Shown here: piece after piece, positions 8,383 through 18,559 of the stretch | How positions within the stretch are numbered: position 1 is the stretch's first letter | Layout: each line of letters opens with the position of its first letter | NCBI GenBank assembly: GCA_964423405.1 | Contig: CAYREY010000010.1 | Coordinates: 18,307-82,306 of the forward strand | Direction: 5' to 3' | DNA: 64,000 nucleotides | Source: Bog-950 sp964423405 | Lineage (GTDB): Bacteria > Bacteroidota > Bacteroidia > Chitinophagales > LD1 | Notes under the pieces: generated by a model | Database searches by the model: none | What the model was told of the DNA's origin: nothing | Seen by the model: only the letters and a program-made list of their open reading frames with translations | Made by a program: the position numbers and the translations under genes

Positions 8383-9675
8383 TCACCCAAACAATTGTTT
8401 AATAAACGCATTCTCAAATTTACCCTGCGGGTCCAGTTGCTGGCGTAGACTATTAAAAGCTGGCCACTGCGGATAAACAGATTGCAGATAGGTTGTATCA
8501 ACTATAAACTCTTTACCCCAGTGCGGCCTGCCGTTATACTTTTTAGCAAGCGTTTCAAAATCATTCATCAGTTCGTTCCATCCCTTGTTATCGGCATTGT
8601 AGGCGCCCAGCCATATAGTATCGCGGCCATAGCAACCACTCAGCGCATAACCATCAGCTTTCGTAAATCTTATTTCCTGTATAAAGTTGATTAGATGACC
8701 TGATGATTCAATCAGTTGCCGGTAATCACGCAACAACTCTTTAGCATGCTTTACATCAAAAGCCCACTCTACTTCGCGGTGCAAGGGCGGTTCGGGCACA
8801 ATAAATACTTCGAAACTTTTCGCAATACGGTCAAGTGGCTTACTAAAATTTTGTACCAGCAGTTTATTAATGCCTTTACGCAGAGGGCGGTACATATTAC
8901 CAACCAATAGCAACAGCCGGTAGCCGGCTACCGATATAAACTCATCCATAAACCACTGCCTGAAACGGGTGTCGTTTACCGGCTTATCAGTCCGGGTGTA
9001 CCGGTACATCACCATTTTATCGGTATGCGGAAACCACCACATTTTAAAATGATCTGTGTTATGTATATACTCATCTAACCGGTCTATCGCTTCGTTATAA
9101 TTGATAGCAACAGTATAATCATGCAGATTAAAAGCAGGCACTACATTCAGGGTTATCTCTGATATAACACCCAGGCAGCCAAGGTTAACCAGGCATAGGT
9201 TAAACATCTCTTTATCGCGGGTACTGTGCAAGGTCAGCTTTTGCCCGTCGGCTTTTATAAGGGTAAACTCCTCTATTTGCGAGCCTAGTATGTTGTAATT
9301 TATACCGCTGCCATGTGTGCCGGTGCTTATGGCACCCGCCAGCGATTGATAATTGATAGATCCCAGGTTTTTCATAGCCAGCCCATGCCGGTCCAGGTGC
9401 TCAATCAACGCCTTTAGTTTAATACCTGCCTGTACTTTCACCTGCAACTTTTCTCTATCGGTATACAACACACGGTTATAGCTGTCAAGATTAACAAGTG
9501 TATCGGGGGTAATACACACCGCACTCCACGAGTGGCCGGTACCGGTAAGGCGCAGGCGGGTACTGCTTTTTACTATTTCTATCAAATCCACCTCATTCTC
9601 AGGCTGGTAATAGTTTTGGGCGGTACATTGCTGGTTGCGGGCCCAGTTAACAAACCGGTAATTTTGCTGTGCCAT
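8383..9675 (-). CDS. FAD-linked sugar-1,4-lactone oxidase family protein
   Basis: A 430-residue enzyme of the L-gulonolactone/D-arabinono-1,4-lactone oxidase family. The N-terminal PCMH-type FAD domain carries RLTGTGHSWS, whose H48 is in the position of the covalent-flavin histidine. It continues with the SLAGAISTGTHGSG box, which packs on the FAD. The C-terminal ALO domain ends with HWGKEF and a final QLDPQGKFENAF, both landmarks of this family. Length fits the family (about 430-450). No signal peptide is present. The substrate in Bacteroidota is not established, so lactone or alditol oxidation is a family inference. It stands alone on the minus strand, divergent from the large adhesin gene. 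Confidence 0.85.
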   Translation of the reverse strand: MAQQNYRFVNWARNQQCTAQNYYQPENEVDLIEIVKSSTRLRLTGTGHSWSAVCITPDTLVNLDSYNRVLYTDREKLQVKVQAGIKLKALIEHLDRHGLAMKNLGSINYQSLAGAISTGTHGSGINYNILGSQIEEFTLIKADGQKLTLHSTRDKEMFNLCLVNLGCLGVISEITLNVVPAFNLHDYTVAINYNEAIDRLDEYIHNTDHFKMWWFPHTDKMVMYRYTRTDKPVNDTRFRQWFMDEFISVAGYRLLLLVGNMYRPLRKGINKLLVQNFSKPLDRIAKSFEVFIVPEPPLHREVEWAFDVKHAKELLRDYRQLIESSGHLINFIQEIRFTKADGYALSGCYGRDTIWLGAYNADNKGWNELMNDFETLAKKYNGRPHWGKEFIVDTTYLQSVYPQWPAFNSLRQQLDPQGKFENAFIKQLFG

Positions 9676-9743
9676 AATGGGGATAAATTTAGCAGGTTAC
9701 ATGCAACCTTTGCCGGTTTAAATGTCCTCTAATTAAAATAAAT

Positions 9744-9773
9744 TTTGGCATAACGTTTTTTTAGGTATTTTAC
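9744..9773 (+). promoter_or_regulatory. Putative Bacteroidota-type promoter of the SprB-repeat adhesin
   Basis: TTTG at 9744-9747 and TATTTTAC at 9766-9773, 18 bases apart, about 33 bp before the ATG. This fits the Bacteroidota pattern TTTG / TAnnTTTG. The context TTTAGGTATTTT is repeated before the third GldM-C-like gene (43919-43931). Confidence 0.45.
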
Positions 9774-9805
9774 GTCTTACACACACAAGCAAACCCCTGA
9801 CTTGC

Positions 9806-12800
9806 ATGAAACATATTTTACTTGCATTTGTTTTTTCAGCTATATCGTTTGTAGCAGTTTCCCAATGCTCTCAAAACCTTACTTTCAATAACTGGCAAGC
9901 CGGTGGTTATCCTTCAAACGGCAACTGGTCGGTACAAGGTGGTGGCTCGCAAATTTACCAAAGCGTAAACGGCGACCCTGCTTTTTTTGTAAGCCCATAC
10001 AACCTGATGAATGTGCACATCTCTGGTTCATTCCGAACCACCGATAACGATGATGACTGGATGGGTTTTGTGTTCAGTTACCTCAACCCCCTAACAGCAT
10101 CCGATACGTTTGACTGCTGGCTGTACGACTGGAAACAACAACAGCAAAATGGAGCATCAAGCGGCATGGCGCTTTGCAGGTTAAACGGCGTGATACCACC
10201 GGCCAACTACACACCCCAATTCTGGAACCACCAGAACTCGCCTGAGTTTACAGTAGTACAAAACACTTTCGGCGGCCCGGGCTGGAACCAGGGCAATAAC
10301 CATAATTTTGATTTATACCTCACCTACACACGCGCCATTATTTATGTAGATAATCAGCCGGTGTTCGACTGGCAGGATTGCTACAAACCCGGCCGGTTTG
10401 GATTTTACAACTACTCGCAAAGCGATTGTATATACAGCAACTTTACCTACGAGTTGTATATAGACTACCGTTGGGATGAGCAGGTTTGTTTGGGCAATGC
10501 TGCTTCGTTTACTTTTATTGATCCCTGTGTAACCACCATGGGCCAGTACCAAAGCCTTACCTGGCATTTTGGCGATGGCACACCCGATGTAGTAATTAAT
10601 AACCCAACACTTGCCAACGTAAACGTAACACACAACTACACTACACCGGGTGTGTACACCAGCAGTCTTACGGTAGTTGATTTAAACGGCTGTAGTGCTA
10701 CTACCACCCACCCGGTAGATGTACGCACACCAATTACCATAGGCTCTACCATTACCGAGCCCCTGTGCAACGGTGCCAGCAACGGCAATATACAGGCATT
10801 GCCTGCCGGTGGCTTTGGAAACTATACTTACCTGTGGAACAACAATACTTCTACCCAAACATTACCGGGGCTCACGGCAGGCACCTACACCTTAACCGTA
10901 ACCGATGGCGTGTGCAACAGCACGGCGCAGTTTACACTTAACCAGCCCACAGCACTTACGGCTACTACCTCGCACACCGATGCGCCATGCAACGGTAATG
11001 GTAGCGCTACAATTACCATTAGTGGCGGTACACCGCCATACAGTGGTGTTAACTGGGCAGGTGTACCGGCTAACGGCTCTGGTACAAGTTCACTACCGGC
11101 CGGCACCTGGATTGCCGATTTTCGCGATGCCAACAGTTGCTCAGCATTGTTGCAATACACCGAAACAATTACCGCCCTGCCTTGTGGTATAACATCCAGC
11201 ACGGCTACTACCAACGTAACCTGCTTTGGGGTTAATAACGGCACTGCCACACTTAATGTAACCACTACCACCCCACCGCAAAATATAAGCTGGAGCAACG
11301 GGGGCACCGGGCCTACTATTGCCAACCTGGCACCGGGTACTTACACATATACCTATAGCGATGCACTACCATCGCATAACTTTACGGGCAGTGTAACCAT
11401 TACCGGCCCTACCACCCCTATGGTGGTATCGCTGGTTACTACCCCCATAGCCTGCGCAGGTTCTAATACCGGGCAGGCTACAGCCTCGGTTACATCCGGC
11501 GGGGCTCCGCCATACACGTATACGTGGAGTGGCGGGCACCCCAATAGCCCGGTAGCTGCTAACCTTGCAGCAGGCCCAATAAGCGTAACCGTAACCGATG
11601 GCAACAACTGCACCAGTTCGGCTTCAGGTTCCATATCATCGCAGGCATCGCTTAATGTTACGTTTACTACTACTATCGATAGCTGTTACCGCGCGGGTAA
11701 AGGCAAGGCGCTGGCACATATAACCGGCGGCAACCCACCTTACACCTTAAACTGGAGCAATTTTGAAACCGATACTGCCAACCTGTTTTTGATAGAAGGC
11801 ACCTATACCCTTACTGTTACCGATTATAACGGCTGTACCACCACTGGCAGCGCAACTATTACCGGACCAGCTACCCCGCTGGTGCGCTCCTTTACTGCGC
11901 AGGATATACTTTGCAACGGTGCTGCTACCGGTAGTATTTCGGCGTCGGCATCGGGCGGCACACCTGGTTATACCTTTACCTGGAGCCCCGCCAACCTAAC
12001 CGGCCCATCGCAAACCAACCTTGCTGCCGGCATTTACAGTTTTACCGTAACCGACAATTATGGCTGTACAGCTATTGGTACCGATACATTAACCCAACCG
12101 GCTACAGCATTAGCAGTTACTACCTCGCACACCGATGTTACCTGCTATGGGGCCGGTAACGGCTCACTTACCATTAACGTAAGCGGCGGCATACCGCCTT
12201 ACAGTTTTTTAAACAACCCGGTACCAGCCGGCACTACGGTTATACCCAATCAGGGGCCAGGCACTTATGCTGGCAATGTAATTGATAGTAACAACTGCGC
12301 AGTAGCCGTATCGGAAACCATTACCGAGCCGGGTGTGCAAACACTTAACGTAAGTAGCACCAATGCAACCTGCAATGGCGCTACCGATGGCACCGCCACT
12401 GCTAACTTTACCAATGCTACGGGCAATGTAGTATATAGCTGGACCGGTGGCCTGAGCGGAGCCGTACTAACCGGCATAGGCGCGGGCACCTACGATGTAA
12501 CAGCCACCGATGGCAATAACTGTACCCTTACCGGCACCACCACCGTTACCGAACCAGCAGCACCTGTTATGCAGATAACAGCTACCGATGCCGCCTGTTT
12601 TGGTGGTAACGGCACGGCTACTGCCAACCCGGGTGCCGGCACCACACCTTTCACTTATACCTGGAGCAATGCTGCAGGCAACCAGCAAACCATAAACCCA
12701 CCGGCTGGCAGCTACACGGTTACAGCCACCGATGCCTCATCGTGCAACCAAACCGGTAGCTTTACAATAAACCAACCTACGGCTATTGCAGTACAGGTAG

Positions 12801-14716
12801 CAGCAGTAAATGTTGCCTGCTATGGCGATGCTACGGGTAGCATAACACTTGCAGTTACCGGTGGCACCGGCCCGGGCTACACTTACAACTGGAACCCGAA
12901 CGTAAGCACCACTAACCTGGCCAGCAACATAGCCGCTGGCAACTATAACATAACCATTACCGACCAGGCCAACTGTACTAAAGATACACTGGTAACTATC
13001 ACCCAACCGGCCGCGCCGCTTAGCACCAGTACCGTATTTACCGATGTAACCTGCTTTGGTTTTAACGATGGTACTATTACTACCACACCTGCCGGCGGAA
13101 CCGGCAACTACAACTATGCCTGGAGCCCGAATAACGGTAACTCAGGTGCGGTTACAGCCTTAGGGCCAGGTACCTACACCGTTACCATTACCGATGCCAA
13201 TAACTGTACCCTTACCGACCAAGCTACTATTACAGAACCTGCGGCTGCGCTAACGCTGGTAGCTACGCAGATAGATTTGTTGTGTAATGGGGTAAGCACC
13301 GGCGAGGCAAGTGTAACGGCAAGCGGTGGCACTACACCTTACACCTATACCTGGGCCCCTAATGTGGGTAGTGGCAGCACGGTTAACAATCTGGCAGCCG
13401 GCCAGTATGCCGTTATAGTAACCGACGACCATAACTGTACCGCTACAGAACAATACACCATTACAGAGCCCGCTGCACTTACCGTAACAGCAGCTGTTGC
13501 CGATGCACAATGCAACGGCAACGTCGATGGACAGATAACCCTGACTGCCGGCGGCGGTACAGTAGCTGCTGACTACGGCTACCAATGGGCAGCACCGGTA
13601 ACATCTACCACCAATATAGCCACTAACCTTACTGCTGCTACTTATTCGTTTACTATAACCGACGATAATAACTGTACGCTGGCATCTACTGCTACTGTTA
13701 ACCAGCCGGCTGTATTGCAAACCGCGGTAACTATAGATGATGTAATTTGCTTTGGAGAAAACAGCGGTATTGTTACAGCACAACCTGCCGGTGGTACACC
13801 GCAGTATTCGCTATCTATAACAGCCGACGGAGTAAACTTTCAGAACGATGTAAACAACCAGTTTAGTAACCTGATAGCAGATGACTATACGGTACTGGTA
13901 AACGATGCGAACGGTTGTATAGATACTACGCAGGTTACAGTAAATGAACCGGCGTTAATAACCAACACCTTCGCCCCTACCGATATAACCTGTTTTGGCT
14001 ACAACGATGGCCGTATAACCTTTACAGCCACTACCGGCGGGGTGCCGGGCTTTACCTACAGCTTAAGTAACGGCGACCAGAACAACACCGGTGCCTTTAC
14101 CGGCCTTACACCAGGCAACTACACTATTACAGTAAGCGATGCCAACAACTGCACAGTGCAGGAAACTACTACTATTACCGAGCCCGATGCACTTAGTATA
14201 GATGTAACACCCGACCCTGTTACCGTTAAAATAGGCGAAACCATACAACTGCAAACCACGGTTAACCAAACCGGTACTGTTAGCTACAATTGGCAACCGC
14301 CTATGGGCCTTGATTGCTACGACTGTGCAGCACCGGTGTTCAGCGGTAATTATTCGGCTACCTATACCGTAACTTTAACCAACAGCCTGGGCTGTACGGG
14401 CACATCACAGGTTACAGTAACCGTAATACCCAATTACGATGTATTTGTACCCAATGTATTTACACCTAACGGCGACGGCACCAACGACACCTGGGGTATA
14501 TTTGGTAACCTGCCCGGTATAAAGCAGATTGAAATAGCAGTGTTTAACCGCATAGGCGAAAAAGTATACCAGAGCAATGATGTAAACTTTCAGTGGGATG
14601 GCACCTATAAAGGGGCCCCTGCCCCACCGGGTGTATATGTGTACACCGCCAAATTTGTATGGCTTAACAACCACAGCGATAACGACTATAAAGGTACCAT
14701 TACCCTGATGCGATAA
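9806..14716 (+). CDS. Giant SprB-repeat surface adhesin with gliding/T9SS sorting domain
   Basis: A 1636-residue secreted protein. It has a signal peptide (1-19), then a jelly-roll domain (about 20-230) resembling thrombospondin C-terminal/L-type lectin folds (DDDDWMGFVFSY, WLYDWKQQQQ). A PKD domain follows (about 245-306, LTWHFGDGTP). Next come 15 SprB-type repeats of about 75-80 residues, each opening with a [DN]xxC[NFY]G...G motif and ending in ...AGTYTxTVTD.N.C. A Cys-containing PKD-like linker precedes a C-terminal domain (about 1541-1636) with NVFTPNGDGTND...FNRIGEKVY, the gliding-associated type B sorting signal of the type IX secretion system. Such proteins are cell-surface adhesins moved by the gliding machinery. 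The repeats are diverged from each other at the DNA level, so they are not recent copies. A hairpin terminator follows at 14741. Confidence 0.9.
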   Translation: MKHILLAFVFSAISFVAVSQCSQNLTFNNWQAGGYPSNGNWSVQGGGSQIYQSVNGDPAFFVSPYNLMNVHISGSFRTTDNDDDWMGFVFSYLNPLTASDTFDCWLYDWKQQQQNGASSGMALCRLNGVIPPANYTPQFWNHQNSPEFTVVQNTFGGPGWNQGNNHNFDLYLTYTRAIIYVDNQPVFDWQDCYKPGRFGFYNYSQSDCIYSNFTYELYIDYRWDEQVCLGNAASFTFIDPCVTTMGQYQSLTWHFGDGTPDVVINNPTLANVNVTHNYTTPGVYTSSLTVVDLNGCSATTTHPVDVRTPITIGSTITEPLCNGASNGNIQALPAGGFGNYTYLWNNNTSTQTLPGLTAGTYTLTVTDGVCNSTAQFTLNQPTALTATTSHTDAPCNGNGSATITISGGTPPYSGVNWAGVPANGSGTSSLPAGTWIADFRDANSCSALLQYTETITALPCGITSSTATTNVTCFGVNNGTATLNVTTTTPPQNISWSNGGTGPTIANLAPGTYTYTYSDALPSHNFTGSVTITGPTTPMVVSLVTTPIACAGSNTGQATASVTSGGAPPYTYTWSGGHPNSPVAANLAAGPISVTVTDGNNCTSSASGSISSQASLNVTFTTTIDSCYRAGKGKALAHITGGNPPYTLNWSNFETDTANLFLIEGTYTLTVTDYNGCTTTGSATITGPATPLVRSFTAQDILCNGAATGSISASASGGTPGYTFTWSPANLTGPSQTNLAAGIYSFTVTDNYGCTAIGTDTLTQPATALAVTTSHTDVTCYGAGNGSLTINVSGGIPPYSFLNNPVPAGTTVIPNQGPGTYAGNVIDSNNCAVAVSETITEPGVQTLNVSSTNATCNGATDGTATANFTNATGNVVYSWTGGLSGAVLTGIGAGTYDVTATDGNNCTLTGTTTVTEPAAPVMQITATDAACFGGNGTATANPGAGTTPFTYTWSNAAGNQQTINPPAGSYTVTATDASSCNQTGSFTINQPTAIAVQVAAVNVACYGDATGSITLAVTGGTGPGYTYNWNPNVSTTNLASNIAAGNYNITITDQANCTKDTLVTITQPAAPLSTSTVFTDVTCFGFNDGTITTTPAGGTGNYNYAWSPNNGNSGAVTALGPGTYTVTITDANNCTLTDQATITEPAAALTLVATQIDLLCNGVSTGEASVTASGGTTPYTYTWAPNVGSGSTVNNLAAGQYAVIVTDDHNCTATEQYTITEPAALTVTAAVADAQCNGNVDGQITLTAGGGTVAADYGYQWAAPVTSTTNIATNLTAATYSFTITDDNNCTLASTATVNQPAVLQTAVTIDDVICFGENSGIVTAQPAGGTPQYSLSITADGVNFQNDVNNQFSNLIADDYTVLVNDANGCIDTTQVTVNEPALITNTFAPTDITCFGYNDGRITFTATTGGVPGFTYSLSNGDQNNTGAFTGLTPGNYTITVSDANNCTVQETTTITEPDALSIDVTPDPVTVKIGETIQLQTTVNQTGTVSYNWQPPMGLDCYDCAAPVFSGNYSATYTVTLTNSLGCTGTSQVTVTVIPNYDVFVPNVFTPNGDGTNDTWGIFGNLPGIKQIEIAVFNRIGEKVYQSNDVNFQWDGTYKGAPAPPGVYVYTAKFVWLNNHSDNDYKGTITLMR

Positions 14717-14740
14717 AACAACTAAATTTTTAACCATATC

Positions 14741-14778
14741 AAACAGCCCTGTATATTTGTACATGGCTGTTTTTTTTA
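14741..14778 (+). terminator. Rho-independent terminator of the adhesin
   Basis: AAACAGCC (14741-14748) pairs with GGCTGTTT (14765-14772) and a run of T follows to 14777. It lies 24 bp after the adhesin stop and directly before the ATG (14782) of the next gene. Confidence 0.65.
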
Positions 14779-14781
14779 TAA

Positions 14782-15804
14782 ATGTCAACAAGGAAATCAC
14801 ATATCATTTATAGTATATTACTATTAACCATATCAGCAGTAGCAGGGTTGGCTATGAGCGAATTTTTACTACGCCACTTTGGTGTATATATATCGTACCG
14901 CGAAAAAATAGCAGGTAGCGACTATATATCGCCATACAACATGCAGCAAAAAAAAGGCTGGTTTCATATTTACGAACCCAACGCACAGGTGCAGATAAAC
15001 TCGGCGGAATTTAAACATGCTGTGCAGTGTAACTCGGTAGGGCTGGATGATGTTGAATGGACAAAGGAAAAGAAAACCCGTATCCGTGTAGCTATATTGG
15101 GCGATTCGTTTGCCGAAGGTACCGGGGCCCCGCGCGATTCATCGTATGCAACGTTATTACAGCAACTACTGGACAGTACCGAAGTAATGAAATGCGGTGT
15201 GGGTGGTAGCGACCCTTTCTACTCGTATATCTTGCTTAAAGAAAAAATAGCAGCCTATAAACCCGACATCGTAGTAATGGGCATCAACTCAAGCGATATC
15301 TATGAAACTGTTTTAAGGGGCGGCTTATCGCGTTTCGGGGCCGATGGCAACACGCATTACAGCAAACAACCACCCTGGTGGGAACCCTACTATGCCCGAT
15401 GGTATTTAGTACGGTTGTTTATGCATAAGGTGCTTGGCTACAACCGGTTTTTGTTTTCACAGCAACAATGGCAACCCGAAAGTAACAAGGCTGTGACAAT
15501 GCTATGTGAGCTTACCGATACTGTTAACGCCTGGAGCCGGCAAAACAACGCACGTTGCATTTTTTTGTTTAACCCGCTTTTATCTGAACTAAAGCAGGAT
15601 AGTACCGATTGCGACCCTATAATTAAATACACGCTTGCAAAAGGATATAATGTAATAGACCTGAAAACTTACATGAAACAAAACGGGGTAAACAACACTA
15701 ACATACACAGATACTTCTGGCTACAGGATACGCACAATACAGCCGATGGCTATGCACTGTTTGCCCGTGCACTTAAAGAACAGATTGAAACCAGCAGGTG
15801 GTAA
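14782..15804 (+). CDS. Membrane-anchored SGNH/GDSL-type hydrolase
   Basis: A 340-residue protein with an N-terminal signal anchor (about 8-28). It carries the SGNH hydrolase block I motif (AILGDSFAEGTG, nucleophile S109), a block III-like region (VVMGINSSDIYE) and a C-terminal D-x-H...G segment (DTHNTADGYALFA). Family members are esterases or acetyl-transfer/deacetylation enzymes acting on glycans or lipids in the envelope. The substrate cannot be told. It starts four bases after the adhesin terminator, so it either depends on read-through or has its promoter inside the adhesin 3' end. It is followed by a strong terminator. Confidence 0.75.
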   Translation: MSTRKSHIIYSILLLTISAVAGLAMSEFLLRHFGVYISYREKIAGSDYISPYNMQQKKGWFHIYEPNAQVQINSAEFKHAVQCNSVGLDDVEWTKEKKTRIRVAILGDSFAEGTGAPRDSSYATLLQQLLDSTEVMKCGVGGSDPFYSYILLKEKIAAYKPDIVVMGINSSDIYETVLRGGLSRFGADGNTHYSKQPPWWEPYYARWYLVRLFMHKVLGYNRFLFSQQQWQPESNKAVTMLCELTDTVNAWSRQNNARCIFLFNPLLSELKQDSTDCDPIIKYTLAKGYNVIDLKTYMKQNGVNNTNIHRYFWLQDTHNTADGYALFARALKEQIETSRW

Positions 15805-15810
15805 AAAACA

Positions 15811-15838
15811 AAAATCCCTGCAGGGGAGCAGGGATTTT
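15811..15838 (+). terminator. Strong Rho-independent terminator after the SGNH hydrolase
   Basis: AAAATCCCTGC (15811-15821), loop AGGGGA, GCAGGGATTTT (15828-15838): an 11-bp perfect stem flanked by A and T, so it may work in both directions. The DNA from here to 16056 shows no gene. Confidence 0.85.
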
Positions 15839-16056
15839 GAGTTTGGGGAAACCTATCAAAAAGCTTTTTGGCGCTAAGCCAATACACCCATAAGACGCAC
15901 ACACGCTGCCCAAAGGTTGCACAGCACGTATAAAAATATTTCACCCCGCCTATAACAGTCTGATTTAAAGAGCATTAAGCTTTCAAAAAAAATCATTTTA
16001 AAACTGCCGTAACATTCTAAATAAGTAGCACATTCACCCCACAAAACACCCTTACT

Positions 16057-17859
16057 ATGGCAACAGGCAAACTTACTGGTGGCGCATTTTTGTTTGGCAA
16101 CACCAACCCGGCCGATGTATTTATACCCGAAGAATTTACCGAAGAGCAGTTGATGGTGCTTAACACCGTTAACGAGTTTATGCTGAAAGAAGTGCACGGC
16201 CTGGGCATTGCCCGCGTAGCCAGCCTGGATGCCGAAAAGGACCGCGACCTGGTGCTGGACATTTTCCGCAAAGCATCGGAGCTTGGTTTGTGCGGTGTAT
16301 CTATCGATGAAAAATACGGCGGCATGGGGCTCGATTTCAATACCGGCCTGTTGTTTACCGAAGGCCTGGCCGGTGGTTTTTCGTTTGCCACTACTATTGG
16401 TTGCCAAACCTCTATAGGCTCGCTGCCCATAGCCTGGTATGGTACCGAAGAGCAGAAAGCCAAATACCTGCCCGGTATTGCCAGCGGCGAATTGGGCGCT
16501 TCGTATTGCCTTACCGAGCCAAGCGCCGGTAGCGATGCCAACAGCGGCAAAACACGCGCTGTGCTGAATGCCGAAGGCACACACTACATACTTAACGGAC
16601 AAAAAATGTGGATTACCAACGGCGGCTTTGCCGAGGTATTTACCGTGTTTGCCAAAATAGATAACGACGAAAAACTATCTGCCTTTATAGTAGAGAAAAG
16701 CTTTGGCGGTATATCGTTGGGTAAAGAGGAAAAGAAAATGGGTATTAAAGCATCGAGCACGGTGCAGGTGTTTTTTAACGACTGCAAAATACCCAAAGAG
16801 AACCTGCTGGGCGAACGTGGCAAGGGCTTTAATATGGCGCTGAACATACTTAACAGCGGGCGTATTAAAATTGCTGCCGGTGGTGTAGGCGGTATGAAAT
16901 TTGGCCTGCACAAAACAGTAGAGTATTGCAAAACCCGTATTCAGTTCAACAAACCCATAGCCGATTTTGGTGCTATGAAACAAAAGCTGGGGACCATAGC
17001 GGCCAACCTGTATGCCATTGAATCGGGTGTGTACCGCATAGGTGCCGAAGTAGATAAGAAACATGCAGAGCTACTTAAAAACGGCAGCAGCGGCAACGAT
17101 GCCAAAATAAACGCCATGCGCGAGTATGCCATTGAGTGCGCCATACTTAAAGTGTATGGCAGCGAGGCCATGTGCAACACCGGCGATGAGGCTATACAGA
17201 TATTTGGCGGCATGGGCTACAGCCAGGAAACCGGCGTAGAAATGGCTTACCGCGATGCCCGCATTACTAAAATATATGAGGGCACCAACGAGATTAACCG
17301 GATGCTTACCCTGGCCGAGTTTTATAAACGCGCCTTTGTAACCAAAGAACTAAAGATAAGCGAAGCCAAAGGCATGGTGCCATCGGCTATATTGCAAAAC
17401 TACAACCCGTTTAGCGGCGGTGGTTTTCTGGGGGCCGAGTTTGAGTTTGTAAATAACCTGAAGAGCATATTTTTAATAATAACCGGTGCCGCCGGCGCCA
17501 AGCTGAAAGAAAAGCTGGTTGACGAGCAGGAAATAGTAATGAACCTGGCCGATATACTATCGATGGCGTTTATCTGCGAGTCGGCATTTTTACGGGTTCA
17601 AAAACTGAAAGAAAAAGGCGTAAGCGGCGAAGAACTGGATATAAAAACCAAACTGGCCCAGCTATACCTGTACGATGCGCTGGATGTAGTACGCAAAGCA
17701 GCCAACAACGCTATAGATAGCTATGCAGGTGGCCTGGAAAAAACAGTGCTGAAACGCCTGATGCGCCGTATGCTGCGCAGCTACAACATCAACCCCAAAG
17801 ATGTGCGCAGGCAGGTAGCCGATTACTTTATAAAAAAAGATGGATACAACTTTAAATAA
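16057..17859 (+). CDS. Acyl-CoA dehydrogenase (long form)
   Basis: A 600-residue FAD enzyme that makes the first double bond in fatty acyl-CoA beta-oxidation. It has an N-terminal helical domain, the YCLTEPSAGSDA signature (about 150-161), the MWITNGGFA beta-domain segment, and a C-terminal domain with IYEGTNEINRM, which holds the catalytic glutamate. A further 150-residue helical C-terminal extension makes it longer than the usual 380-residue short/medium-chain enzymes and similar to VLCAD/ACAD9-type and other Bacteroidota long forms. No signal peptide is present. It is a single-gene unit with a perfect terminator directly after the stop. Chain-length preference is unknown. Confidence 0.9.
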   Translation: MATGKLTGGAFLFGNTNPADVFIPEEFTEEQLMVLNTVNEFMLKEVHGLGIARVASLDAEKDRDLVLDIFRKASELGLCGVSIDEKYGGMGLDFNTGLLFTEGLAGGFSFATTIGCQTSIGSLPIAWYGTEEQKAKYLPGIASGELGASYCLTEPSAGSDANSGKTRAVLNAEGTHYILNGQKMWITNGGFAEVFTVFAKIDNDEKLSAFIVEKSFGGISLGKEEKKMGIKASSTVQVFFNDCKIPKENLLGERGKGFNMALNILNSGRIKIAAGGVGGMKFGLHKTVEYCKTRIQFNKPIADFGAMKQKLGTIAANLYAIESGVYRIGAEVDKKHAELLKNGSSGNDAKINAMREYAIECAILKVYGSEAMCNTGDEAIQIFGGMGYSQETGVEMAYRDARITKIYEGTNEINRMLTLAEFYKRAFVTKELKISEAKGMVPSAILQNYNPFSGGGFLGAEFEFVNNLKSIFLIITGAAGAKLKEKLVDEQEIVMNLADILSMAFICESAFLRVQKLKEKGVSGEELDIKTKLAQLYLYDALDVVRKAANNAIDSYAGGLEKTVLKRLMRRMLRSYNINPKDVRRQVADYFIKKDGYNFK

Positions 17860-17890
17860 CAAAAACGGCGGGCAATACCCGCCGTTTTTG
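17860..17890 (+). terminator. Rho-independent terminator of the acyl-CoA dehydrogenase
   Basis: CAAAAACGGCGGG (17860-17872), loop CAATA, CCCGCCGTTTTTG (17878-17890): a 13-bp perfect stem, immediately after the TAA. Confidence 0.9.
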
Positions 17891-17967
17891 TTTACCCAAT
17901 AGCGAATTAAAAAAAGTGTTACCGGTTGGTGCAATTAACAAGAGAGTAAACTATATTCACCGGTAAC

Positions 17968-18546
17968 ATGATGAAGTTACTCACCCCCCTTTTTATTTTG
18001 TTTTGTATGGCGGTTGCAGCGCAAACGCACACCTACAATATAGAGCTATTTGGCAAAAAAATAGGCGTTACTACTATTGAGCGCATAGATAAAGGCAATG
18101 GCAATGTTCAGTTTAAATTAAATAGTTCGTCTGAGGTAAATATTCTGCTCAGCAAAAAAACATCGCAGATGGTATTTGATGTAAACTACCAGAACGGCAA
18201 GTTGTTTTCATCGTATGTGAAGAATGTAAAAGACGGCGTTACCGAAGTAGTAACCATTGCCTGGAACGGCACCAAATACATTATTAAAAAGGGCGAAGAA
18301 ACGTTGCAGTTTCCTACCAGTGTAGATTTCTCATCTATACAACTATACTTTACCGAACCGAAAGGAAAGACCAGCATTTTTTCGGAAAGGCTGGGGCAGT
18401 TTTGTAACTTTATAAAAACTGCCGAAGGCGTATATGAATGCAAACTAGCCAATGGCGTAACAAACATTTACCGTTACCGTAACGGCGTATTATACGAGTT
18501 GGAAATGAGTAAAGGTGCCAGCGTATTTATGAAATTGGTTCAATAA
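17968..18546 (+). CDS. Secreted DUF6134-like protein, copy 1
   Basis: A 192-residue protein with a signal peptide (cleavage after AVAA, near residue 18). The mature part is an all-beta domain with the pattern Y-x-[IV]-x-[LV]-F-G-x-K-I-G, a central TIAWNGTKYII strand, the segment FSERLGQF, and YECKLANG...YRYRNGVLYELE near the end. This matches DUF6134, a Bacteroidota family of unknown function with an eight- to twelve-strand beta sandwich or barrel look. It is followed 13 bp later by a diverged second copy. Confidence 0.65.
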   Translation: MMKLLTPLFILFCMAVAAQTHTYNIELFGKKIGVTTIERIDKGNGNVQFKLNSSSEVNILLSKKTSQMVFDVNYQNGKLFSSYVKNVKDGVTEVVTIAWNGTKYIIKKGEETLQFPTSVDFSSIQLYFTEPKGKTSIFSERLGQFCNFIKTAEGVYECKLANGVTNIYRYRNGVLYELEMSKGASVFMKLVQ

Positions 18547-18559
18547 AAATTACAGCCTA

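Noticed and set aside
10700..14200. CRISPR array or recent tandem array in the adhesin gene
   Set aside because: The periodicity is protein-level SprB repeats of about 230 bp with strongly diverged DNA; there are no short identical repeats with spacers.
15874..16602. 242-residue open frame antisense to the acyl-CoA dehydrogenase start
   Set aside because: Shadow frame without domain features.
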